In this document: positions 43,379 through 51,715 of the stretch, in pieces
How positions within the stretch are numbered: the stretch's first letter is position 1
How the letters are laid out: every line of letters begins with the position of its first letter
From: Bacteroidota bacterium
GTDB taxonomy: Bacteria; Bacteroidota; Bacteroidia; Chitinophagales; Saprospiraceae
Assembly (NCBI GenBank): GCA_020160935.1
Contig: JAIUPL010000003.1
Coordinates: forward strand, 124,001-188,000
Reading direction: 5' to 3'
DNA: 64,000 nt
The notes under the pieces: generated by a model
Databases searched by the model: none
What the model was told of the DNA's origin: nothing
Seen by the model: only the letters and a program-made list of their open reading frames with translations
Translations under genes and position numbers: made by a program

Positions 43379-44729
43379 GATGAGAGGTGAGAGGTGAGAG
43401 GTGAGAGGTGAAAAACTGGTGGATACCTTGAGCGGCCATTTTTCCTTCATAAGCGCCATTGACTACTTCAGCACCACCATTGACAGCGTCGCCACCTGCG
43501 AAATAACGCGGATTGCCGGTCTGATACGTTTGCGCGTTCACTACGATGCGCCGCGAAGCATCGAGGGTGAGCCCGGGAATCAATTCCAGAAAGCCCGCCA
43601 TTTTGGCCTGCCCGGTTGCTTTGATGACCAGGTCGCACTCGATCACAAATTCAGAGTCAGGCACTTCGGTAAGGCGTCCGTTTTGTGAAACCGTTTTGAC
43701 AAATTCCACACCTGCCACATATCCATCTTGCTCGAGGATTTCACGCGGACTGGCGTTAAAAATGCCTTGTACACCTGCGCTCAATGCCAAATCGTATTCA
43801 AAAGAATAGCCTCCCATTTCCTCTTTGGAGCGGCGGTAGGCCAGGTACACCTGCTCAGCGCCCATACGTGCCGATTCGGAAGCAGCATCCATGGCAGTAT
43901 TACCACCGCCCAATACGACAACCCGATTGGGTACCTGCATGCCGTGTTTTTTAAAGCGTAGTTCGCGGATAAACTCTACAGCGCCGGTTACACCTTTTAC
44001 ATCCTCACCTTTTACATTCAGGGAAGCAGTTGGCCCGATACCTACACCGATAAATACTGCATCATATTGACTTTCAATATTTTGCAATTGTTCGCGTGTG
44101 GTAATGGCGCTGTTGTATTTTACCTGAAAGTCCAGTTGCTGCTGTAAATATTCAATTTCAGAGAGCGCTTCCTCATTGGTGATTTTATACGGCGCAGTGC
44201 CATACACTGTCAGTCCGGAGGGGCGCTCATGGGCTTCAAAAATGGTCACCTCATAGCCCAGCACCGACAATTCACAGGCACAGGAAATTCCAGCGGGACC
44301 AGCACCGATGATTGCTACTTTTTTGCCGTTCGGAGCGCCTTTTTGAAACAGTTTTTTCTCCTGATCGATGACCTGCCGGGTAGCGTAGTTTTGAAGACGC
44401 CCAATTTCGATGGGTTTCACATGCGCGTGGTTGTGCACACATGCGCCTTCGCACAGCACCTGTGTAGGGCACACCTTGCCGCAAGCGTTGCCCATCCAGT
44501 TGCTGTCGTAAATGGTCTCCGCTGCCCCGGTTGTGTTTCCTGTGTGTATCTGCTTGATAAACAATGGAATATCAATATGCGTTGGGCAGGCTTTTACGCA
44601 GGGCGCATCGTAGCAGAACAGGCAGCGCGAACTTTCCACAAAAGCCTCTGTCTGATTCATCAGCGGCTTTTTTTGCTTGAAGTTCTGCTGAAACTCCTCT
44701 TCCGATTGTGGTCGTTTGTATTCAGCCAT
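43371..44729 (-). CDS. preT: Dihydropyrimidine dehydrogenase subunit PreT
   Basis: In this 452-residue protein the N-terminal 4Fe-4S region has CLFCYDAPCVKACP and CGKVCP...CEGAC. FAD and NAD sites follow: GAGPAGISCACELSVLGYEV and VVVLGGGNTAMDAA. It passes electrons from NAD(P)H to PreA. The last residues (SHLSPLTSHHG) are a translation of the 43379-43411 heptamer array, not family sequence. The frame extends upstream to 44756, but the ATG at 44729 gives the family start and sits four bases after the beta-ureidopropionase stop. Confidence 0.95.
   Translation of the reverse strand: MAEYKRPQSEEEFQQNFKQKKPLMNQTEAFVESSRCLFCYDAPCVKACPTHIDIPLFIKQIHTGNTTGAAETIYDSNWMGNACGKVCPTQVLCEGACVHNHAHVKPIEIGRLQNYATRQVIDQEKKLFQKGAPNGKKVAIIGAGPAGISCACELSVLGYEVTIFEAHERPSGLTVYGTAPYKITNEEALSEIEYLQQQLDFQVKYNSAITTREQLQNIESQYDAVFIGVGIGPTASLNVKGEDVKGVTGAVEFIRELRFKKHGMQVPNRVVVLGGGNTAMDAASESARMGAEQVYLAYRRSKEEMGGYSFEYDLALSAGVQGIFNASPREILEQDGYVAGVEFVKTVSQNGRLTEVPDSEFVIECDLVIKATGQAKMAGFLELIPGLTLDASRRIVVNAQTYQTGNPRYFAGGDAVNGGAEVVNGAYEGKMAAQGIHQFFTSHLSPLTSHHG
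43379..43411. repeat. GTGAGAG heptamer array inside the preT 3' end
   Basis: Between four and five GTGAGAG words lie at 43379-43411. They are translated as the last ten residues of PreT. It is the same word as in the gap at 20414-20447 and closely related to the words of the 41832-42046 array. Confidence 0.85.
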
Positions 44730-44733
44730 GAGA

Positions 44734-45600
44734 TCAGAGTTCAGTGATTTTACCATAGGATTCCGGCCGGCGGTCGCGGAAGAACTGCCACGTCGCGCGC
44801 ACCTGATCGATCATATCGAGATCAAATTCCGCAACCAGCAGTTCGTCGTTGTCTTCAGAGGCTTGCGCAAAAATTTGTCCGCGCGGGTCAACAAAATACG
44901 AACTGCCGTAGAATTTGCCCAGGTTCCAGGGCTTCTCCGTGCCAACCCGGTTGATGCAACCCATGAAATAGCCATTGGCAGCAGCATGCGCAGGTTGTTC
45001 CAGTTTCCAGAGGTATTGCGACAAGCCGGCGACCGTTGCAGAAGGGTTGTACACAATTTCAGCGCCATTCAGGCCGAGGCAGCGCGCGCCCTCCGGGAAA
45101 TGGCGGTCGTAACAGATGTACACACCCACTTTTGCATAGCGGGTTTCAAAAACAGGGTAACCGAGGTTGCCGGGTTTGAAAAAGTATTTTTCCCAAAAAC
45201 CGGAGGTATGTGGAATGTGATTTTTACGGTATTTACCCAGATAGGTTCCATCCGCATCGATCACGGCCGCTGTGTTGTACAAAACGCCAGCCTGCTCCTT
45301 TTCATAAATCGGAACGATGATCACCATCTGGTATTTGCGGGCATATTCCTGCATCATTTCCACGGTGGGTCCGGGCACTGATTCGGCAGTTACGTACCAT
45401 TTCGGATCCTGGCTTGGGCAGAAATAAGGCGTGTTGAATATTTCTTGCAAGCAAAGAATTTGCACCCCTTTTTTCCCTGCTTCTTCGATATAAGGAATGT
45501 GCTTTTGCACCATGGCCTGGCAAATTTCCTGAATACTTCCTTCTCCTTCCGTCATGGGGAGGCTCATCTGGATCAGACCTGATTTTATGATTCTTGGCAT
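44734..45600 (-). CDS. pydC: Beta-ureidopropionase (nitrilase superfamily)
   Basis: This 288-residue C-N hydrolase has catalytic E53 (LQEIFNT), K126 (YRKNHIP) and C163 (YICYDRHFPEG). These motifs, with NPSATVAG and INRVGTEK, are those of beta-ureidopropionase and N-carbamoylputrescine amidase. Flanking genes for dihydropyrimidinase and PreT favour hydrolysis of N-carbamoyl-beta-alanine to beta-alanine, CO2 and ammonia. The 103 bases to the dihydropyrimidinase stop show no recognisable signal. Confidence 0.93.
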   Translation of the reverse strand: MPRIIKSGLIQMSLPMTEGEGSIQEICQAMVQKHIPYIEEAGKKGVQILCLQEIFNTPYFCPSQDPKWYVTAESVPGPTVEMMQEYARKYQMVIIVPIYEKEQAGVLYNTAAVIDADGTYLGKYRKNHIPHTSGFWEKYFFKPGNLGYPVFETRYAKVGVYICYDRHFPEGARCLGLNGAEIVYNPSATVAGLSQYLWKLEQPAHAAANGYFMGCINRVGTEKPWNLGKFYGSSYFVDPRGQIFAQASEDNDELLVAEFDLDMIDQVRATWQFFRDRRPESYGKITEL

Positions 45601-45703
45601 TGTTGTGTTAGGTTATGAATGATGTGGTGGATGGATGGTGAAGGCCTGTTTGGCTACTGAATAGTGTTCATCAACTTTTCAAACAAAAAACGAATGAATT
45701 CAG

Positions 45704-47074
45704 TTATTGAGGTTTTCGTGCAACAAACTGCCCAAAACCCGCATTCAGGTGGCATTTTTCATTTTCAATAGCCACATGCCCTCTCAGCATTACGGTTTCT
45801 ACCTTGCCTGTAACCTCGAAGCCTTCATAAGCCGAATAGTCGGTGCGCATGTGGTGTGTTTTTGCCGAAAGCGTGTGTTTTTTATTTGGATCTAGGATGC
45901 AGATATCAGCATCGGCGCCGATGGCGATGGTTCCTTTTTTGGGATACATGCCGAATTTTTTGGCGGCATTGGTAGCGCTCAATTCGACAAACTTGGGCAA
46001 TGAAATTCTGCCTTTATTTACCCCTTCCGAAAACAACAGTTCCATTCGATGCTCGATGGCCGGGTGCCCGTTCGGGATTTTGGAAAAGTCCTGTTTACCC
46101 ATTTGTTTTTGTTCCCAGGTGAAAGGGCAATGGTCGGTGGCCACTACATTTACCAGCCCTTGTTCGATGCCGGCCCAGAGGGCTTCCTGGTCTTTTTTCT
46201 CACGGAGCGGCGGACTCATGACCCATTTGGCGCCGTCAAAATCCTGTTCATACAGCGAAGCATCCAGCACGAGGTATTGAATACAGGTTTCCACATTTAC
46301 CTGCTGGTTGCGCAAAGTGGCCTCGCGCACTGCATTGAGCGCTCCTTCGCAAGTGAGGTGTACGATGTACCCCCGGCAACCCGTATAATGCAGCATATCT
46401 GTAAAACGGGCAGAAGCCTCGGCTTCCGTTATTTCCGGTTGCGACAGGTAGTGGTAAATGGGCGCCCGATTGCCGGCAGCACGATTCTGCGCAATCAGCG
46501 AATCGATCATATCGCCATTGGTGGCATGTACGGTTACCATGCCGCCGTGCTTTTTCACAATTTGCATGAGTTGCACCATCTGTCCGTCGTCGATCATCAA
46601 GGCTCCTTTGTAGGCCATGAAGGTCTTGAAAGATGTAATGCCTTCTCTTTCAATCATTTGCACTACTTCAGCGGCCGTTTGCTCGTTAAAATCTGTCACG
46701 GCCATATGGTAACTGTAATCGGCGATGGCTTTGCCCACCGATTTTTGTTGCCACACGCGCAGGGCATTGTACAGGGAATCGCCTTGCGTTTGCAGGATGA
46801 AATCGATCACCATGGTCGTGCCGCCAAAAAGGGCTGCGCGCGTGCCGGTTTCGTAGTCGTCGCTGGAGAATGTTCCCATAAACGGCATATCTAGGTGCAC
46901 ATGCGGGTCGATGCCGCCAGGCACGACGACTTTGCCTGTTGCGTCGATCACTTTTTCTGCCTTGTAAGGCAAATTGGCGCCGATGGCTACAATGTGTTCG
47001 CCTTCTATAAAAATGTCGGCCTGAAATTCTTCAGATGCGTTGGCCACACGGCCGTTTTTGATAAGTATGGACAT
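45704..47074 (-). CDS. hydA: Dihydropyrimidinase (hydantoinase family)
   Basis: This 456-residue cyclic amidohydrolase has metal ligands HVHLD (GGIDPHVHLDMPF, about residue 58), a carboxylated Lys in FMAYKGALM (about 149), His in VTVHATNGD and YIVHLTCEGA, and Asp in VATDHCPF. It opens dihydrouracil to N-carbamoyl-beta-alanine. It starts six bases after the permease stop, indicating co-transcription. Confidence 0.95.
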   Translation of the reverse strand: MSILIKNGRVANASEEFQADIFIEGEHIVAIGANLPYKAEKVIDATGKVVVPGGIDPHVHLDMPFMGTFSSDDYETGTRAALFGGTTMVIDFILQTQGDSLYNALRVWQQKSVGKAIADYSYHMAVTDFNEQTAAEVVQMIEREGITSFKTFMAYKGALMIDDGQMVQLMQIVKKHGGMVTVHATNGDMIDSLIAQNRAAGNRAPIYHYLSQPEITEAEASARFTDMLHYTGCRGYIVHLTCEGALNAVREATLRNQQVNVETCIQYLVLDASLYEQDFDGAKWVMSPPLREKKDQEALWAGIEQGLVNVVATDHCPFTWEQKQMGKQDFSKIPNGHPAIEHRMELLFSEGVNKGRISLPKFVELSATNAAKKFGMYPKKGTIAIGADADICILDPNKKHTLSAKTHHMRTDYSAYEGFEVTGKVETVMLRGHVAIENEKCHLNAGFGQFVARKPQ

Positions 47075-47080
47075 AAGGAA

Positions 47081-48568
47081 TCACGCTCTTTTTTCATTTT
47101 TCATTAAAACAAGGTATACGGCAAAAGAAACGCCGAAACCTACGAACCAGGCATAGTGGTACAAACCCGAAATAAACGAAGGAAATGCTTCCTGGCTCAG
47201 TACATGTATCGTTACCAAAAAGCCCGGAATATTAGGCACAATGCCTGCAAGCAAGGCCCAAAGTGCTTTCATATTGTATCCATTCTGATAGGAATAAATG
47301 CCCGATGATGAATACAAGTCGTTGGTAATCAATTGCTTGTTTCGAACAAAATAGTAATCAGCAATCATAATACCGCCAATTGGCCCCAACAAACTTGAAT
47401 AAGCAATCAGCCAGGTAAAAATATAGCCGCTCGGGTCGGCTACCAGTTTCCAGGGAAAAATAAGCACCCCGAAAATGCCTGTTATGTAACCGCCCATTCG
47501 GAAATTGATACGGGTAGGGGAGAGGTTGGAAAAGTCGTTGGCAGGGCCTACAATATTGGCAGCAATATTGGTGGCCAACGTCGAAATCGCCACACAAATC
47601 ATGGCTACACTCACCAGCATTTTGCTTTCAAATTTTCCCGCCAGCACCAGCGGGTCCCAAATCATTTCCCCGTAAATGATGACTGTCGCAGACGTGACAA
47701 CCACACCAATAAATGAAAACAGCGTCATCGACGGCGGCAATCCTATGACTTGCCCAGTCACCTGTGCCTGCTGACTGGTCGCATATCTTGTAAAATCCGG
47801 AATATTCAGGGAAAGCGTGGCCCAGAAGCCGACCATGCCTGTCAGTGCCGGAAAAAAGAAATCCCAGAAGGCTGCATTGGTTTCAAATTTGGATGGTTGC
47901 GACAAAATAGGCCCCAATCCATTGCCCGCATCGATGGCCCAGAACAACAGGGCCAGGGCAGCCAAAGGAAGAAATATTGCCTTGAAAACCAATAGTTTAC
48001 GAATGGTTTCCACGCCCAGCCAAATGATAAACATGTTCAGAAGCCAGAACAAAAAAAAGGTGAGTGCAGGCCCCGTTTCCAGTCCAAAAGACGCAGGGAA
48101 AATACGCGGCCATTGCTCGATTCCTGGCGACCAAACTTTCCACATCTGGTACAGCGCGAAACCTCCAATCCAGGTTTGAATGCCAAACCAGCCACAGGCT
48201 ACAATGGCGCGTAGGACAGCCGGCAAATTAGCGAGCCGCACGCCAAAACTCGCGCGCGCCAGCACAGGAAACGGGATGCCATATTTAGCGCCGGCATGGC
48301 CATTCAGCACCATAGGCGCCAAAACGATGGTATTGCCCAGGAAAATCGTGCCGATGGCCTGCCACCAGTTCATGCCTCCTTCAATCAGCGAACTGGCCAG
48401 CATATATGTGGGAATACACAGGCTCATGCTCACCCACAACGCGGCGTAATTCCAGGTAGTCCAGGTGCGTGCGGCCGGCGGAATGGGCGCCAGGTCGTGG
48501 CTGTATAAGGAAGATTCGGGCTGCGTGTTTTCAGATGATACAATTTCAGTCATAGGCAAGAGCGACAT
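47081..48568 (-). CDS. NCS1 family nucleobase permease
   Basis: This 495-residue protein has 12 hydrophobic helices and the NCS1 pattern: [28 protein letters not shown], then [24 protein letters not shown]-like [27 protein letters not shown], and later [10 protein letters not shown]. NCS1 carriers take up uracil, cytosine, hydantoin or allantoin with Na+ or H+. Its location inside the pyrimidine catabolic cluster predicts uracil or cytosine. An ATG at 48553 (MTEIV) is an alternative start. Confidence 0.93.
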   Translation of the reverse strand: [495 protein letters not shown]

Positions 48569-48639
48569 GCCAGCCCGAAGGCCGGATGAATGGAACAGGA
48601 TGAAACCGGAGATTCAGGGTCGATGCAACTTATTGATAA

Positions 48640-49989
48640 TCAATAGCAATATTCATCAGCGATAGAAATAACCTTGCTGAGTATTTCCACACCCTCATCT
48701 ATTTCGTCTTTGGTGACACACAGCGGCGGCGCGGTAAAAATCCAGTTCCAGCGCACAAAAGTAAACATGCCGTGGGCACGCACAGCCGCAGCGATGCGGT
48801 TGCTGGCTTCCATGTCTTTGGGCGCTGCATTCCAGGGGGAAATGGGTTCTTTGGTATCGCGGTTTTTCACCAGTTCGATACAACCCAGCAGGCCGGTGTT
48901 GCGAAAATCGCCGATGGACGGGTGTTTTTCCCGGAGTTCGTCTATGCGTTGTTCGAGGTAACTGCCCATTCTGGCAGCATTGTCCACCATGCCTTCCTCT
49001 TCCATCACCTGGAGGTTTTCAATGGCTGCTGCGCAGGCAACAGCATGGGCCGAGTAGGTAAGCCCGATGGCCATAAAACGTTCGTCGAAATGATGGGCAA
49101 TTGGGTCGGACACCAGCACTCCACCCAGCGGGATATAACCCGAAGTAATGCCTTTTGCCATACAAATCATGTCCGGCACCACGTCGTGGTGTTCGCAGGC
49201 AAACCATTTCCCTGTGCGTCCAAAGCCGCTCATTACCTCGTCGTCGATCAGCAGGATACCGTATTTTTCTGCCAGTGTTTTTACTTTTTTGAGGTAAAAA
49301 GGCGGGTATTTCAGGCAGCCCGACGAGCCGGATTCTCCTTCAAACAGGATGGCGGCGATGCTGTCGGGATTTTCATACATAATAACATGCTCGAGGTTGC
49401 GCAAGGCCATCTCGCCGCATGCTTCCGGCGAGTCGGAATTCCATGGGCAGCGGTAGAAATACGGGTTTTCCACTCGGATGATATTGGGAATCTGCTGCGC
49501 ATCCATGGGGAAACGCCGCGGGTCGCCACTTACCGTGAGGGCGCCGTAGGTGCCACCATGGTAAGAGCGATAATGCGTAATAATCTTATGGCGTCCGGTG
49601 TAGAAACGCGCCAGTTTGATCGCATTTTCAATGGCCTCCGAGCCGCCCAAAGTGAAGAAGGTTTTGTTGAGATTGCCGGGCGCCAGTTCTGCCAGTTTTT
49701 TTCCCAGCAGTCCGCGGGCTTCGGTCACCATACCCGGGTGCACAAAACTTACCTGTTCCATCTGGCGGCGTACGGCTTCGGTAATCCGCTGATTGCCGTG
49801 GCCGATGTTCACATTCATCAATTGAGAAGAAAAATCGATATACCGGCGTCCGTCAGCATCGTGCAGGTAAACGCCTTCTGCACGTTCGATGGCCAGCGGA
49901 TTAAGGCCCGATTGTTTCGACCAGGAGAACAGGGTATGGTCTAGGCTGGTTTGTACCATGGTTTGCCGATCCATTAATAATGTGCTCAT
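48640..49989 (-). CDS. Class III aminotransferase, probably beta-alanine:2-oxo acid
   Basis: This 449-residue fold-type I transaminase has GGSEAIENAIKLAR, YHGGTYGA, LLIDDEVMSGFGRTGKWFA (PLP-binding Asp) and the Schiff-base Lys in MAKGITSGYIPLGG. The class includes omega-amino acid:pyruvate, taurine and beta-alanine transaminases. Its place beside the dehydrogenase that consumes malonate semialdehyde, within the uracil cluster, makes beta-alanine the likely donor (inference). The gap to the upstream dehydrogenase is 34 bases. Confidence 0.9.
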   Translation of the reverse strand: MSTLLMDRQTMVQTSLDHTLFSWSKQSGLNPLAIERAEGVYLHDADGRRYIDFSSQLMNVNIGHGNQRITEAVRRQMEQVSFVHPGMVTEARGLLGKKLAELAPGNLNKTFFTLGGSEAIENAIKLARFYTGRHKIITHYRSYHGGTYGALTVSGDPRRFPMDAQQIPNIIRVENPYFYRCPWNSDSPEACGEMALRNLEHVIMYENPDSIAAILFEGESGSSGCLKYPPFYLKKVKTLAEKYGILLIDDEVMSGFGRTGKWFACEHHDVVPDMICMAKGITSGYIPLGGVLVSDPIAHHFDERFMAIGLTYSAHAVACAAAIENLQVMEEEGMVDNAARMGSYLEQRIDELREKHPSIGDFRNTGLLGCIELVKNRDTKEPISPWNAAPKDMEASNRIAAAVRAHGMFTFVRWNWIFTAPPLCVTKDEIDEGVEILSKVISIADEYCY

Positions 49990-50023
49990 ATCCAGGTAGT
50001 TAGTAGTTTGAAAAAAGAGAAAA

Positions 50024-51493
50024 TCAACTCATCCAGTTGGTACGCGCTTCCGGGTTCCATTTCACAGAAGTCTTTTTATTCTGTGTCCAGAATTCGATGG
50101 AACTCTTTCCGGTAATGTCGCAAACACCAAATTTGGAGTCATTCCAGCCTCCAAAAGAAAAAGGCTCCCGAGGCACAGGCACACCAATATTCACACCGAT
50201 CATGCCAGCGCTGGCGCGTTCCATTACTTCTTTTGCAAATCCGCCGTTTTCTGTAAAAATAGCGGCCGCATTGCCATAAGGAGATGCATTTTCAATCGCG
50301 ATGGCTTCATCGAGGTTTTTGGCCCGCACAATGGCAATGACTGGCCCGAACACTTCTTCGTGTGCAATGCGCATATCGGCCGTAACGTAATCTACAATGG
50401 TTGGACCTACGTAAAAACCGCCTTCTTTATTGGGTACTACGGTATTGCGACCATCCACGAGCACTTTTGCCCCCGCTTTTTCTGCTTCGTCGATAAAGGC
50501 TGTGATACGCGCCCTGGATTCGGCGCTGATCACAGCGCCCAGGTTATCGCCCGGTTTCAGTTTTCGTGCTTCTTCGCACATTTTATCAATGATAGGCTGC
50601 ACTCGGTCTACGCCGATCATCACGGCGGCGGCCATACAGCGCTGGCCTGCACAACCCGACATAGATGCCACCACATTGGAGGCCGTCATGTCGAGGTTGG
50701 CATCGGGCATCACGATCAGGTGGTTTTTGGCACCACCGAGTGCCACACAGCGTTTGAGGTTGGAGGTGGCGCGTTTGTACACGATTTTGGCCACTTTGGT
50801 AGAACCCACAAACGATACCGCCTGAATATCCGGGTGGTCGCAAATGCCTTCCACGATTTCCCGGCCGCCGTTCACCACACTGAAAACGCCATCAGGAATG
50901 CCTGCTTCCTTGAGCAATTCGGCGATGCGGAGCGCACTCAACGGTACTATTTCAGAAGGTTTGAGAATCATGCAGTTACCCAGCACCAGCGCATTGGGAA
51001 TGGTCCAGTTGGGCACCATATTGGGAAAATTAAAAGGCGCAATGGAGGCCACCACGCCGATGGGCTTGCGCTCCACCCGGCATTCGACGCCTTTGCTCAC
51101 CTCCTGTACCTCGCTGGCTACAATTTGGGGCATGGAGCAGGCAAATTCGCACAATTCGATGCTTTTATCCACTTCTGCGCGGGCCTCATCCATGGTTTTT
51201 CCATTTTCCACATGCACCAGTTCAGCCAGCGCTTCGCGGTCGCGGAGCAGCAGGTTTCGATACCTGAAAATGTACTGTACTCTTTCTTTCAGGGTAAGTG
51301 ACGACCATGCAGGCCAGGCCTTGCGGGCTGCCTGCACGGCTGTATCGAGTTCTTCATACGCCGACAGCGGGACGGCAGAAATGACTTTGCCATCTATGGG
51401 ACTCACCACATCCAGTTTGCCGGATGCAGACACTTTAAAATCGCCGTTGATAAAATTCAATACCTCTCCGGGTATATGCATGGATACAGACAT
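50024..51493 (-). CDS. mmsA: CoA-acylating (methyl)malonate-semialdehyde dehydrogenase
   Basis: This 489-residue aldehyde dehydrogenase of the MmsA branch has NFPNMVPNWTIPNALVLGN, GGAKNHLIVMPDA and catalytic Cys in GCAGQRCMA. It converts malonate semialdehyde with NAD and CoA to acetyl-CoA and CO2. In this cluster it would finish beta-alanine breakdown; it also serves valine or inositol catabolism elsewhere. The frame is open to 51601, but the ATG at 51493 fits the family. It is the first gene of the run of minus-strand genes; no clear promoter is seen upstream. Confidence 0.95.
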   Translation of the reverse strand: MSVSMHIPGEVLNFINGDFKVSASGKLDVVSPIDGKVISAVPLSAYEELDTAVQAARKAWPAWSSLTLKERVQYIFRYRNLLLRDREALAELVHVENGKTMDEARAEVDKSIELCEFACSMPQIVASEVQEVSKGVECRVERKPIGVVASIAPFNFPNMVPNWTIPNALVLGNCMILKPSEIVPLSALRIAELLKEAGIPDGVFSVVNGGREIVEGICDHPDIQAVSFVGSTKVAKIVYKRATSNLKRCVALGGAKNHLIVMPDANLDMTASNVVASMSGCAGQRCMAAAVMIGVDRVQPIIDKMCEEARKLKPGDNLGAVISAESRARITAFIDEAEKAGAKVLVDGRNTVVPNKEGGFYVGPTIVDYVTADMRIAHEEVFGPVIAIVRAKNLDEAIAIENASPYGNAAAIFTENGGFAKEVMERASAGMIGVNIGVPVPREPFSFGGWNDSKFGVCDITGKSSIEFWTQNKKTSVKWNPEARTNWMS

Positions 51494-51715
51494 ACTCGAT
51501 CTTTTTTGGTAGGGAAAAAACAAACCTGAAAGCATCGTGAAAAGGCGGTTGTGTTGCTCAGGTTGAGTTTGTTGGGGTGGTGAAAGTAATGGGTTTATCA
51601 TTCCAGCGCAAGGTATGCTCTAAAATTTCAGGAGGATTTTTTCAAAAGGTTTATGCATTTGCTGGCAGGCCTGCATCATTTCCCCGTACATGAACCACCT
51701 CAATCTTTCTTGTTT

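Noticed and set aside
48772-49944. 390-codon plus-strand frame opposite the aminotransferase gene
   Set aside because: It is an antisense shadow of a gene with clear PLP motifs and shows no domain of its own.
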